Of a stretch of 64,000 nucleotides of DNA, positions 7,344 through 16,326 are shown piece after piece. The notes beneath the pieces are model-generated. The model ran no database searches, was not told the DNA's origin, and saw only the letters and a list, made by a program, of their open reading frames with translations. Each line of letters begins with the position of its first letter. The stretch's first letter is position 1. This DNA is from Chloroflexota bacterium (GTDB lineage: Bacteria; Chloroflexota; Limnocylindria; Limnocylindrales; CSP1-4). The DNA lies in contig CAKKPP010000004.1 of NCBI GenBank assembly GCA_919901745.1, positions 1 through 64,000 of the forward strand, written 5' to 3'. Position numbers and translations under genes: made by a program.

Positions 7344-8510
7344 TTGCGCCACGACATCTTCGTGCCGCGGATTTCGGAATCCGCCGAGGAAGGGGTCCTG
7401 GTCACCTGGTTCGTCGAGCCAGGAGCGTGGGTCCGCGAGGGTGACCTCGTGGCCGAGGTCCAGGTCGAGAAGACCAGCGCGGAGGTCCGGGCGCCGGCAC
7501 GCGGAACGATCGCCGAGCTGCTCGTCGAACCGGGCGCCGTGATCGTCCAGGGACAGCCGATCGCGGCGCTCGACGCGGCCGAGGAACCCGTCGAACCCGC
7601 TGGGACACCGTCGCGGCCAGGACCCGCGGCGGAAGGGGCGCCGGTATCTGCGCCGGCCGGTGCCGGACCGGCCGGCAGCGCGAGTGCTTCGCCGCAAGAG
7701 GCGCCGGTTCCTGCGTCGCCCGCCGCGCGGCGACTCGCCGTCGAGCTGGGTGTCCACCTCGCGTCGATCTCCGGAACAGGACCGGCCGGGCGAATCGTCG
7801 AGACCGACGTGCGGGCGGCCGCAGGCGAGGGTCGCGGAGCCGGACTCGTGGCGCTCACCCCGATGCGCCGGGCGATTGCCGAGCGAATGCGGCGCGGGCT
7901 GCTCGAGACGGCCCAACTGACGATCACCGCGGAGGCCGACGTCACCGCCCTCGCCGACGAACTGGCGGCGTCGAGCGCCCGCTCGGGGCAACGGGCCACC
8001 TACACCGCGGCGATCGTGCGGGCCTCCGCGCTCGCGCTGCGTGACCACCCGCGCGTTGGCGCGTCGTGGGCGGACGAGGGCCTGCGGCTTCCAGAGCGGA
8101 TCAACATCGGCGTTGCCGTCGCACTCGATGACGGGCTGGTCGTCCCGGTCGTGCGGGACGCCGCCACCAAGAACCTCGAACAGCTGGACGGCGAGATCGC
8201 CGCCCTGGCTGAGCGGGCGCGCACCGCACATCTCACCGAGGATGAGACACTGGGCGCGGTGCTCTCGGTGACCAACCTCGGCGCCTACCGGATCGACGCG
8301 TTCACCCCGCTCCTCAACCCGCCTCAGGCGGCGACCCTGGGGCTCGGTCGGGCTCGACCGCGCCCGGCCGTCATCGACGGGACGATCGCCGTCCGGACGC
8401 TTGTCGTGCTCAGTCTCACGTTCGACCACCGGGTCCTCGACGGGGCCCCTGCCGCCGCCTTCCTCGACGCGGTCGTCGCAGCGCTCGAAGATCCCGGCCG
8501 GCTCCTCTGA
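7344..8510 (+). CDS. acoC: Dihydrolipoamide acyltransferase E2
   Basis: A 388-residue E2 with one lipoyl domain (about 1-78; lipoylated Lys43 in VEKTSAEV), an Ala/Pro/Gly-rich linker, a peripheral-subunit binding domain (about 123-158, SPAARRLAVELGV and GRIVETDV) and the catalytic domain ending with HRVLDG (His362, Asp366). The start is TTG, supported by AAAGGAGAG six bases upstream. E2 transfers the acyl group from lipoamide to CoA. No E3 lipoamide dehydrogenase gene is in the window, so one must be supplied elsewhere. The 111-base gap before it holds no gene. Confidence 0.92.
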   Translation: MRHDIFVPRISESAEEGVLVTWFVEPGAWVREGDLVAEVQVEKTSAEVRAPARGTIAELLVEPGAVIVQGQPIAALDAAEEPVEPAGTPSRPGPAAEGAPVSAPAGAGPAGSASASPQEAPVPASPAARRLAVELGVHLASISGTGPAGRIVETDVRAAAGEGRGAGLVALTPMRRAIAERMRRGLLETAQLTITAEADVTALADELAASSARSGQRATYTAAIVRASALALRDHPRVGASWADEGLRLPERINIGVAVALDDGLVVPVVRDAATKNLEQLDGEIAALAERARTAHLTEDETLGAVLSVTNLGAYRIDAFTPLLNPPQAATLGLGRARPRPAVIDGTIAVRTLVVLSLTFDHRVLDGAPAAAFLDAVVAALEDPGRLL

Positions 8511-8520
8511 GAGGTGCTGG

Positions 8521-9213
8521 TCAGGCCGGAGCGAACTGCCCCGCGACGGTCGCCCAGGAGGCTTCGCCCGCAATGGGCGCCGGGACGGCCGGGAGGACGG
8601 CGCCCGGGGGCCGCAACCACACGACGCGGAAGCCGTGGGCAGCTGCGCCTGCCGCATCCCAGCCGTTCGCGGTCACGAAGCCGATCCGATCGGGGGCTTC
8701 GCCGAACCGGTCGACCGCCAGCTGGTAGACCGCCGGGTGCGGCTTGTAGGCGCGCGCGGCGTCGGCGGACAGGAGGGCCTCAAACCGTTCGTCGAGCCCC
8801 GCCGAACGGACGCTCGCCTCGATCATCGCCGACGACCCGTTCGACAGCACGGCGAGCTGTATTCCGGCACGCCCCAGGTTGGCGAGGCCCTCGACCGCTC
8901 CGGCCCGCGGCGGCAGCTCGATGAAGGAACGCCGTGCCGCCTCGCGCGCCTCCGGATCAGGATCGACGGCGAACTCCGCGCAGGCGACATCGAGCGCCTC
9001 TCGCGTCACGACCTCGAAGTCCGCCCACCGGTCCATCGCGGTGCGCAGCCAGGATGCCTCGAGCTGCCGCGCCCGCCAGCAGGCCGCCAGCGGGCCGCCG
9101 CGACCGGGCGCCAACGCTTCGCAGGCGACGTCCAGGGGAGCCAGGTCGACCAGCGTGCCGTACAGGTCGAAGCACACGACCCCGACGCGCCGTGGCTCCC
9201 CCGGCTCGGTCAA
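8521..9213 (-). CDS. HAD-superfamily hydrolase, haloacid dehalogenase type II-like
   Basis: A 230-residue protein with the HAD motif I FDLYGTLVD near the N-terminus, motif II VLSNGS, a motif III Lys in YKPHP, and GFVTANGWDAAGA at motif IV. This arrangement fits L-2-haloacid dehalogenase or related phosphatases; the motif IV sequence SAN/TANGWD favours the type II dehalogenase group. The proposed TTG start overlaps the stop of the upstream synthetase gene (TTGA), giving translational coupling; a GTG 11 codons later is the alternative. The real substrate is unknown. Confidence 0.8.
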   Translation of the reverse strand: MTEPGEPRRVGVVCFDLYGTLVDLAPLDVACEALAPGRGGPLAACWRARQLEASWLRTAMDRWADFEVVTREALDVACAEFAVDPDPEAREAARRSFIELPPRAGAVEGLANLGRAGIQLAVLSNGSSAMIEASVRSAGLDERFEALLSADAARAYKPHPAVYQLAVDRFGEAPDRIGFVTANGWDAAGAAAHGFRVVWLRPPGAVLPAVPAPIAGEASWATVAGQFAPA

Positions 9214-11150
9214 GCCGGCGTCCCGGCCCCGGCATCCGCATCGGCGATCCCCGCCCGCAATTCGGCAACCGCCTGCCGCGCCTCTTCCACCGACCCCTCG
9301 TCCTCGATCGTGCTGATGTCGCCCGGGTCGAGACCGGCGACGACGGCCTTCAGGACACGCCGCATGATCTTGCCACTCCGCGTCTTCGGCAGCAGGTCGA
9401 CGAACGTCACCTGCCCAATCACGGCAACGGGCCCGAGCTCGTCGCGCACCGTCGCGAGCAGCTCGCGGCGCAGTTCCTCCGACGGCACGCGGCCGACACG
9501 CAGGACGACGAACGCGGCGATGACCTCTCCACGCAGCTCGTCCGGGCGGCCTGTGACCCCGGCTTCCGCGACCGCCGGGTGACGAAGGAATGCCGTCTCG
9601 ACTTCGATCGTGCCGATCCGGTGGCCGGCGATCTTGATGATCTCGTCGGCGCGGCCGGCGAACCAGACATAGCCATCGTCGTCGATGTGCGCGGCGTCGC
9701 CCGTGTAGTAGACGCCCGGGATCCGGGCCCAGTAGTCCACGGCGTAGCGCTCCGGGTCGTTCCAGATCGTCGGCGTCAGCCCGGGGAACGGCCGGCGGAT
9801 GACCATGATCCCCTTCTCGTTCGGGCCGAGCGGCACACCGTCGGGCGTCACGACGACCGCATCGATCCCGGCCAGCGGGATCCCGGACGAGCCGGGCTTG
9901 ATCGGCAGCTGCGCGATCCCGTACGGATTCCCGAAGATCGGGCCGCCCGTCTCGGTCTGCCACATGTGGTCGATGACGGGGATCCGGTCGTCGAAGACCC
10001 GCCGCTGGAGCCACTCCCAGGCCGGCGCGTTGAGCACCTCGCCGGCCGAGACGACGCGTTCCAGGCGGGACAGGTCGTGCCGGCGGGCGACCTCTTCGCC
10101 GTAGCGCATGAACGCCCGGATCGCGGTGGGCGAGGTGAACATCCCGGTCACGCCGAGTTCCTCGATCAGCCCCCAGAATCGCTCCGGCCCGGGCTGATCC
10201 AGGGCGCCCTCATAGGCGACGGTCGTGGCGCCGACGATGAGCGGTGCGTAGACGATGTAGCTGTGTCCGACGATCCAGCCGATGTCCGAGGTCGACCACC
10301 ACATCTCGCCCGGGCGAAGGCCGAACACCCAGCGAGCCATGGCGACGATGTGGACCTGGTAGCCGCCGTGGGTGTGGACCGCGAGCTTGGGCGTGGCCGT
10401 CGTCCCGCTCGTCGCGAGGATGAATGCCGGCTCGTTCGCCTCCATCTCCACGTGGCCGCCGTCGTGCCCCTCGGCGCGCTCGAGGAGCTGGGGCCAGGTG
10501 AGGTCGCGGGGTCGGTCCAGCGGCGCCCGACCCGGCTCACGCTCGAGGACGACCACGTGCTCGACGGCGCCGGGATCGTCCACCAGCGCCGCGTCGACGA
10601 TCGGCTTGAGCTCCGTGGCCCGGCCCTTTCGGTAGGTCACGTCGGCAGTCAGCACGAGGCGGGACCCACTGGCCCGGATTCGATCGCCGAGCGCTCCGTG
10701 CCCGAAACCCGCGAAGACGATCGAGTGGATGGCCCCGATCCGGACGATCGCGAGCATCGCCACGATCGCCTCCGGGCAGGTCGGCAGGTAGAGCGTGACG
10801 CGGTCACCGCGCCCGATGCCGAGACCGCGCAGGGCGGCCGCGACCCGTTCGACCTCACCGAGCAGGCCGCTGTAGGTCAGATCGCGCCGTTCGCCTCGTT
10901 CGTTCACGCCGATCAGCGCCAACCGCTCGCCGTCGCCGGCCGCGACGTGCCGGTCGAGCGCGTTGTGGGCGAGGTTCGTCCGGCCGCCGACGAACCAGCG
11001 GAAGGTGGGCGGATCCGGCTCGAAGACACGGTCCCAGCGGCGGAACCAGGGGAGCGCTTCCGCGGCGCGGCCCCAGAACGCTTCGGGGTCGGCAGCCGCT
11101 TCTTGCAGCCACTGCTCCACCGCCGGCGGAAAGTGGCGCGCTTCTGTCAT
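9210..11150 (-). CDS. Acetyl-CoA synthetase-like AMP-forming ligase
   Basis: A 646-residue acyl-adenylate ligase of full ACS length. Motifs include TSGTTATPK (P-loop), WWSTSDIGWIVGHSYIVYAPL-type ACS signature, MWQTETGG, TGD, and the C-terminal catalytic lysine motif TRSGKIMRR. The tryptophan that limits acetyl-CoA synthetase to short acyl groups is kept in MWQTETGG, while its neighbour is Met instead of Trp. It probably activates acetate or propionate. The ATG at 11150 is chosen because GGAGG lies six bases upstream. It is divergent from the aminotransferase/mutase operon and coupled to the HAD gene. Confidence 0.88.
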   Translation of the reverse strand: MTEARHFPPAVEQWLQEAAADPEAFWGRAAEALPWFRRWDRVFEPDPPTFRWFVGGRTNLAHNALDRHVAAGDGERLALIGVNERGERRDLTYSGLLGEVERVAAALRGLGIGRGDRVTLYLPTCPEAIVAMLAIVRIGAIHSIVFAGFGHGALGDRIRASGSRLVLTADVTYRKGRATELKPIVDAALVDDPGAVEHVVVLEREPGRAPLDRPRDLTWPQLLERAEGHDGGHVEMEANEPAFILATSGTTATPKLAVHTHGGYQVHIVAMARWVFGLRPGEMWWSTSDIGWIVGHSYIVYAPLIVGATTVAYEGALDQPGPERFWGLIEELGVTGMFTSPTAIRAFMRYGEEVARRHDLSRLERVVSAGEVLNAPAWEWLQRRVFDDRIPVIDHMWQTETGGPIFGNPYGIAQLPIKPGSSGIPLAGIDAVVVTPDGVPLGPNEKGIMVIRRPFPGLTPTIWNDPERYAVDYWARIPGVYYTGDAAHIDDDGYVWFAGRADEIIKIAGHRIGTIEVETAFLRHPAVAEAGVTGRPDELRGEVIAAFVVLRVGRVPSEELRRELLATVRDELGPVAVIGQVTFVDLLPKTRSGKIMRRVLKAVVAGLDPGDISTIEDEGSVEEARQAVAELRAGIADADAGAGTPA

Positions 11151-11301
11151 GCCACTCCTCCGGGATTCACGAGGCCAGGGCGCGCCGCGGCCCGGCCGGC
11201 CAAGGCACGATGGGATGCTACCACCGCTCCCCGCGACGACGGTCGTGCCCGGCCCGGGCACGACCTGTCACACTGCGGTTCGTCGACGAAAGGAGCCCCG
11301 C

Positions 11302-12594
11302 GTGGACGTGCTGGCTGAGTACCTCACCCGGACTCCGCGTTCGGCCGCCCTGTTCGAGCGCGCGACTCGGTCGCTGCCGGGCGGCTCGACGCGCACGACG
11401 ATCTTCGCGCCGCCGTACCCGCCCTACATCGAGAGCGGCCAAGGCATCTGGATCCGCGACGTCGACGGCAACGAGTACCGCGACTTCCTCGGGAATTACA
11501 CGTCACTCATCCTGGGACACGCTCATCCGGCCGTGGTCGCGGCCGTCGAGCGGCACATCCGGCACGGGTCGGCGTTCGCGGGGCCGACCGAGGCCGAGAT
11601 CGAGCTTGCCGAGGAGCTTCGTGGGCGCCTCCCGTCCATCGAACTGATCCGATTCACCAACTCCGGCACGGAGGCCACGATGCTCGCGATCCGGGCGGCG
11701 CGCGCGTTCACCCGGCGGCCGCTGATTGCCAAGTTCCAGCGGGCGTACCACGGAACGCACGACACGGCGCTCGCCGGGACGGCCGGCGTTCCAGACGCCA
11801 TCGGCTCACTCGTGATCGAGCTCCCGTGGGACGACCCGGACGGCATCGAGAGGACACTCGCCGGCCGTGAGGCCGATCTCGCGGCGATCCTCATCGAGCC
11901 CGTCCAGGGTGCCGGCGGCATCCGTGCCGCGTCGCCGGCCGTTGTCGCCTACCTGCGCGACCTCGCGGACCGAATCGGCGCGCTGCTCGTATTCGACGAG
12001 ATCATCTCGTTCCGGGTGGGACCGAACGGCGCCCAGGGGTTGCTGGGCGTCCGCCCGGACCTCACGGCGCTCGGCAAGATCATCGGCGGAGGCCATCCTC
12101 TTGCCGCCATCGGCGGCCGGGCGGACGTCATGGACCAGTTCGATGCGCGGCGACACGGATCGCTGACCCACGGCGGCACGTTCAACGGCAACCCGGTGGC
12201 GGCCGCGGCGGGCCTGGCCACGCTGCGGGAGCTGACGCCCGACGCGTACCGGCACCTCGAGTCGCTCGGCGATCGGCTGCGCTCGCGGGTCGCGGAGCGC
12301 CTGACCGCCGAGGCGATCGACGCCCGGGTCGAGGGCGTCGCGTCACTCTTCCAGATCCGGTCCGGTGATCCGACGAGCGCGACCGGGGCGGCCGTCCCGG
12401 AGCTCTTCCTCGGGCTGCTGCTGGAGGGCTTCCACCTCGCTCCGCGGGGCATGGGCGCCATCGCCACCCCGTCCGGGCCATCCGATATCGACGATCTTGC
12501 CGATGCCATCGTCCGGGTCCTGGGCCGCCGTCAACTCGCCGGCTCGGCCGGCGGCGCTGCATTCGCCCCAACCGCGCGGCGCGGCCGGGGGTGA
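11302..12594 (+). CDS. Class III aminotransferase (glutamate-1-semialdehyde aminomutase-like)
   Basis: A 430-residue PLP fold-type I enzyme. LPGGSTRTTIF near residue 26, NSGTEATMLAIRAAR (PLP phosphate binding), FDEIISFR (Asp for the PLP ring) and the Schiff-base Lys in GKIIGGG match the GSA-aminomutase branch. The start is GTG with AAAGGAG seven bases upstream. It is first in an operon with a CoA ligase, the two mutase subunits and, after a longer gap, an MBL hydrolase; a catabolic or specialised role is more likely here than tetrapyrrole synthesis, because no hem genes are nearby. The amino donor and acceptor are unknown. Confidence 0.85.
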   Translation: MDVLAEYLTRTPRSAALFERATRSLPGGSTRTTIFAPPYPPYIESGQGIWIRDVDGNEYRDFLGNYTSLILGHAHPAVVAAVERHIRHGSAFAGPTEAEIELAEELRGRLPSIELIRFTNSGTEATMLAIRAARAFTRRPLIAKFQRAYHGTHDTALAGTAGVPDAIGSLVIELPWDDPDGIERTLAGREADLAAILIEPVQGAGGIRAASPAVVAYLRDLADRIGALLVFDEIISFRVGPNGAQGLLGVRPDLTALGKIIGGGHPLAAIGGRADVMDQFDARRHGSLTHGGTFNGNPVAAAAGLATLRELTPDAYRHLESLGDRLRSRVAERLTAEAIDARVEGVASLFQIRSGDPTSATGAAVPELFLGLLLEGFHLAPRGMGAIATPSGPSDIDDLADAIVRVLGRRQLAGSAGGAAFAPTARRGRG

Positions 12595-14081
12595 ACCACA
12601 ACAGTCTCGTCGATGCGTTGCGGCAGTCGGTCGGCGCGGGTCCGGACCGGCCCGCGATCCATGCAGCGGGGGCGGTCTGGTCGTACGCCGACCTGTGGGC
12701 CCGCAGCGGATGGATCGGGTCGGCGCTGCTGCGGCGGGTCGGGCTGCGACCGGGCGATCGCGTCGGCATCCTCGGACACAACGACCCCGGGTACCTGGCA
12801 GCCTATTTCGGGATCCTGCGCGCCGGTTGCGTGGCCGTGCCACTCAACCAGTTCCTCAGAGCCGACGAACTCGCCGATCAGCTCGAGCTTGTCGGCGCGC
12901 ACCTCTGTCTCGTGGGCGTGATCGATGGCGCGACCGTCGACACGGTGTCTCGGCGCGTGCGGGCGGTTGCCATCGACGACCTCCTCGACGAGTTTGACGC
13001 GCCTCTTCCCCCGATCGACCCGCGCTCGGACGCGACGATCCTGCTGACGAGCGGGACGACGGGTACGCCCAAGGGCGCCGTGCAGACCCACGCAACGATG
13101 GGCCACGCGACCGCCGAACTCCGGGCGGCCCTGCCGTTTTCCTCGCAGGACGTCATGCTCGCGTTCCTGCCCTTCTTCGCGGCCATCCCCGAGCAGATTC
13201 TGCCGACGCTGCTGACCGGAGGCGCCATCGAGGTCCTGCCGCGGTTCGAGCTGGCGGCCGTGGAGGAGGCGTGCAACCGGGTGACGACGTTCGACGCGGT
13301 CCCGACGCTGATGGCACGGATCCTGGACGGCGTCGACCACGCCCGGCTGGCGCGCCTCCAGTGGTTGATGTTCGCGTCGGAGCCGATGCCGCCGTCGCTT
13401 CTCTTCGCCTGGTGGGAGACGATGCCGGCCGTTCGCACGTACGAGTTCTACGGCATGACCGAGATGCTCACGATCACGGTCGCGACGCCGGACACGCTTC
13501 GCCGCGCGCCCGGCAGCGTCGGGCTCCCGTTCCCGGGGTCGACGGTCTCGGTCGTGGACGCCGAGGGTCGTTCGGCGGCCGTCGGGGAATCGGGCGAGGT
13601 GGTCTGCGCGAGCCCTGCCCGGATGCGCGGCTACCTGCCGGACGGGATCGATCCACAGACGTGGAGCCTGCCTTCCGGAGCAATGCGGACCGGCGACCTC
13701 GGACGCCTCGACGAAGGAGGGCACCTCGTCCTCACGGGCCGGATCAAGGACCTCATCATCAGCGGCGGGATGAACATCGCCCCGACCGAGATCGAGGCCG
13801 TGGCGGCGAGCCATCCAGGCGTTGCCAGCGCGATGGCCGTCGGCATCCCCGATGCCCGCTGGGGCGAGACCCCCATCGTCGTCGCGATCCCGAAGCGCGG
13901 TTCCTCGCTGACGCCGGCCGAGCTGCTCGCCTATTGTCGAGAGCGGCTCGCCGCGTACAAGCGGCCCTCGGGCGCGGCGCTCGTCGAGCGGTTCCCGATG
14001 ACCGGGATCGGCAAGTCCTCGAAGGCGGCGCTGCGCGATGAGATCCTCAACGGGGACCTGGAGATCGTCCATGCCGGTTAG
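12591..14081 (+). CDS. AMP-binding acyl-CoA ligase
   Basis: A 496-residue ANL-family ligase: LLTSGTTGTPKGAVQTH (P-loop, about 147-163), YEFYGMTEM, RTGDLG, and GRIKDLIISGG followed by the adenylation lysine in TGIGKSSK. Length and motifs fit a short or hydroxy-acid CoA ligase. It starts with GTG overlapping the aminotransferase stop (GTGA), and the mutase large subunit follows 39 bases later. In 2-hydroxyisobutyrate degraders a ligase of this kind loads the acid onto CoA for the mutase, so the same substrate is a reasonable hypothesis here; specificity cannot be read from the sequence. Confidence 0.85.
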   Translation: MNHNSLVDALRQSVGAGPDRPAIHAAGAVWSYADLWARSGWIGSALLRRVGLRPGDRVGILGHNDPGYLAAYFGILRAGCVAVPLNQFLRADELADQLELVGAHLCLVGVIDGATVDTVSRRVRAVAIDDLLDEFDAPLPPIDPRSDATILLTSGTTGTPKGAVQTHATMGHATAELRAALPFSSQDVMLAFLPFFAAIPEQILPTLLTGGAIEVLPRFELAAVEEACNRVTTFDAVPTLMARILDGVDHARLARLQWLMFASEPMPPSLLFAWWETMPAVRTYEFYGMTEMLTITVATPDTLRRAPGSVGLPFPGSTVSVVDAEGRSAAVGESGEVVCASPARMRGYLPDGIDPQTWSLPSGAMRTGDLGRLDEGGHLVLTGRIKDLIISGGMNIAPTEIEAVAASHPGVASAMAVGIPDARWGETPIVVAIPKRGSSLTPAELLAYCRERLAAYKRPSGAALVERFPMTGIGKSSKAALRDEILNGDLEIVHAG

Positions 14082-14120
14082 CGGCCCAGTCGGGGCACTG
14101 CTCGGGGAGGCAGCCTGACC

Positions 14121-15827
14121 ATGGCGAATGAAGACGGGACGTGCAAGGACGCGGCTCCTGAAGCACTGGCCGACGCGGAGGCGGCGTGGCGGGCGGACCA
14201 GCTCGCCGCCGACTACGCTCGCATCCCTCCCCGCCGGACTGAGTTCACAACGCTGTCCGGCCTCGAGATCAAGGACGTCTACACGCCGAGCGACGTCGCG
14301 TCGATCGACCCCTTGGCCGATATCGGACTGCCCGGTGTCTACCCGTTCACACGCGGCGTGCGGGCGAGCATGTATCGCGGTCGCCCGTGGACCATCCGCC
14401 AGGTCGCCGGGTTCGGACAGGCCGAGGACACCAACGCGCGCTACCGCTACCTGCTCGGCCACGGCGAGACCGGCCTCTCGACCGACTTCGACCTGCCGAC
14501 CCTGCTCGGCCACGACTCGGATCATCAGGTGTTCTCGCGCGAAGTCGGCAAGATCGGTGTCGCCATCGACACGGTCGAGGACGCGCATGCCCTGTTCGAC
14601 GGGATTCCACTCGACGAGATCTCGACGTCATTGACGATCAATGCCTCCGCCGCCGTGCTCCTCGCGATGTACCGCGTCGTCGGCGACGAGCGCGGCATCG
14701 GCGGCGACCAGCTCACCGGGACGATCCAGAACGACATCCTCAAGGAGTACACGGCCCAGAACGAGTACATCTTTCCGCCGGACCCGTCCGTCCGCCTGGT
14801 CGTCGACTCCATGGCGTACGCGGCCGAGGTCATGCCGCGCTTCAACCCGGTCAGCGTGAGCGGCTACCACATCCGCGAAGCAGGGGCCACGGCGCCGGAG
14901 GAGGTGGGCCTGACCCTCGCCGCGGGGATCACCTATCTCGAGCGCGCCCGCCAGCGGGGCATCGAGCCGGACAGCGTCGCGCCCCGGTTGTCGTTCTTCT
15001 TCGACGTGCACAACGACTTCCTCGAGGAGATCGCCAAGCTCCGGGCGGCCCGCCGCCTCTGGGCGAGACTGACCCGAGAACGGCTCGGTTGTCGGCTGCC
15101 CGCGTCGTCGATGCTTCGCGTGCATGCCCAGACGGCTGGGGTGACCCTCACCGCCCAGCAACCACTGAACAACGTGGCGCGGGTCACGGTCCAGGCGCTC
15201 GCCGCCGTCCTCGGTGGCGCCCAGTCGCTCCACACCAACTCGCTGGACGAGGCGTTCCAGATCCCCTCGGAGGAGGCCATCAAGGTGGCCGTCAGGACGC
15301 AGCAGATCCTGCTCCATGAGACCGGGGTCGGCGATGTCGTCGACCCACTCGGGGGCTCCTATTACATCGAACGTCTGACCAGCGACATCGAGGACGAGGC
15401 CCGCGCCCTGATCGAACGGATCGACGATCACGGCGGTCTGGTCGAGGCGATCAAGTCGGGGTACGCCGGGCAGCTGATCGCCAATTCGTCGTGGGAGCAA
15501 CAGCGTGCCATCGAGTCGGGCGAACGGACGGTCGTGGGCGTCAACGCCCACGTGGACGAGACGTCCGGAGACCCGGGTATCGCGGCGTTCAAACTCGATC
15601 CCGGGGTGCTCGAGCGGCAGCTGGCGCGGCTCCACCAGACGCGAGCGTCGCGAAGCGCCCCTCGAGTGCGCGAGGCACTCGGCGAGGTCCGTCGCCTGGC
15701 CGACGTCGAGGAGGCCAACCTGATGCCGGCCATCGAGGAAGCCGTGCGGGCGCGCTGTACCGTCGGCGAGATCTGCAACGAGCTTCGGGATGCCTGGGGC
15801 GAATACCGCCCACCGACGACGTTCTGA
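14121..15827 (+). CDS. hcmA: B12-dependent acyl-CoA mutase large subunit, 2-hydroxyisobutyryl-CoA mutase type
   Basis: A 568-residue TIM-barrel subunit without the B12 domain, the size of HcmA (about 560) and well short of fused methylmalonyl-CoA mutase. Diagnostic residues: Val95 in WTIRQVAGF, where methylmalonyl-CoA mutase has Tyr89, isobutyryl-CoA mutase Phe80 and HcmA Ile90; Asp122 in GLSTDFDLPT, equivalent to HcmA Asp117; Gln213 in YTAQNEY, equivalent to HcmA Gln208, where methylmalonyl-CoA mutase has Arg207. The catalytic His is His250 in SGYHIREAG. All HcmA positions are offset by exactly five. It should interconvert 2-hydroxyisobutyryl-CoA and 3-hydroxybutyryl-CoA or a close analogue. 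No MeaB-type chaperone is in the window. The family is sure; the substrate class is an inference from these residues. Confidence 0.85.
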   Translation: MANEDGTCKDAAPEALADAEAAWRADQLAADYARIPPRRTEFTTLSGLEIKDVYTPSDVASIDPLADIGLPGVYPFTRGVRASMYRGRPWTIRQVAGFGQAEDTNARYRYLLGHGETGLSTDFDLPTLLGHDSDHQVFSREVGKIGVAIDTVEDAHALFDGIPLDEISTSLTINASAAVLLAMYRVVGDERGIGGDQLTGTIQNDILKEYTAQNEYIFPPDPSVRLVVDSMAYAAEVMPRFNPVSVSGYHIREAGATAPEEVGLTLAAGITYLERARQRGIEPDSVAPRLSFFFDVHNDFLEEIAKLRAARRLWARLTRERLGCRLPASSMLRVHAQTAGVTLTAQQPLNNVARVTVQALAAVLGGAQSLHTNSLDEAFQIPSEEAIKVAVRTQQILLHETGVGDVVDPLGGSYYIERLTSDIEDEARALIERIDDHGGLVEAIKSGYAGQLIANSSWEQQRAIESGERTVVGVNAHVDETSGDPGIAAFKLDPGVLERQLARLHQTRASRSAPRVREALGEVRRLADVEEANLMPAIEEAVRARCTVGEICNELRDAWGEYRPPTTF

Positions 15828-15841
15828 CCAGGAGACACGCG

Positions 15842-16267
15842 ATGCAGCCCCGTCAAGGCAGGAGACCAATCAAGGTCGTGGTCGCCAAGCTGGGACTCGA
15901 CGGTCATGACCGCGGGGCGAAGGTGATCGCCCGCAGCCTGCGCGACGCCGGGATGGAAGTCGTCTACACCGGCATCTTCCAGACGCCCGAGACCATCGTC
16001 CGAACCGTCCTCGAGGAAGACGCCGAGGTGCTTGGCATCTCGAGCCTGTCCGGGGCGCACATGGAGTACACCACGGACATTCTCGACCAGCTCCGACAGG
16101 CCGGCCTCGACGACGTCCTTGTCCTCGTGGGTGGGGTGATCCCGACGGCCGACGCGGACGACCTGCGGCGTCTCGGCGTCGGCCAGATCTTCACGCCGGG
16201 CACGCCCACCGCACAGGTCATTGCCTTCGTCGAGGCACACGCGCCGCGCCGGGACCTGGAGCCGTAG
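15842..16267 (+). CDS. hcmB: B12-binding small subunit of the acyl-CoA mutase
   Basis: A 141-residue Rossmann-like cobalamin-binding protein. The base-off His motif DGHDRG occurs at about residues 20-25, SSLSGAH provides the SxL segment, and VLVGGVIP the GG motif. It starts 14 bases after the large subunit, with AGGAG seven bases before the ATG. Size and separation match HcmB (about 136 residues). It carries adenosylcobalamin and completes the active site of the large subunit. Confidence 0.93.
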   Translation: MQPRQGRRPIKVVVAKLGLDGHDRGAKVIARSLRDAGMEVVYTGIFQTPETIVRTVLEEDAEVLGISSLSGAHMEYTTDILDQLRQAGLDDVLVLVGGVIPTADADDLRRLGVGQIFTPGTPTAQVIAFVEAHAPRRDLEP

Positions 16268-16326
16268 CGCGGACGCACCGGCCGGGCATCGCTCGGGGCG
16301 CGTCGATTGCGCCGTACCATGCGCGG

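Noticed and set aside
5937-8657. Very long minus-strand open frame (about 900 codons)
   Set aside because: It is antisense to the E1 beta and E2 genes, rich in Arg and Asp, and has no recognisable domain. It is the usual high-GC shadow frame.
14121-16267. Methylmalonyl-CoA mutase as the default name
   Set aside because: Tyr89 and Arg207 of methylmalonyl-CoA mutase are Val95 and Gln213 here, and Asp122 matches the 2-hydroxyisobutyryl-CoA mutase signature.
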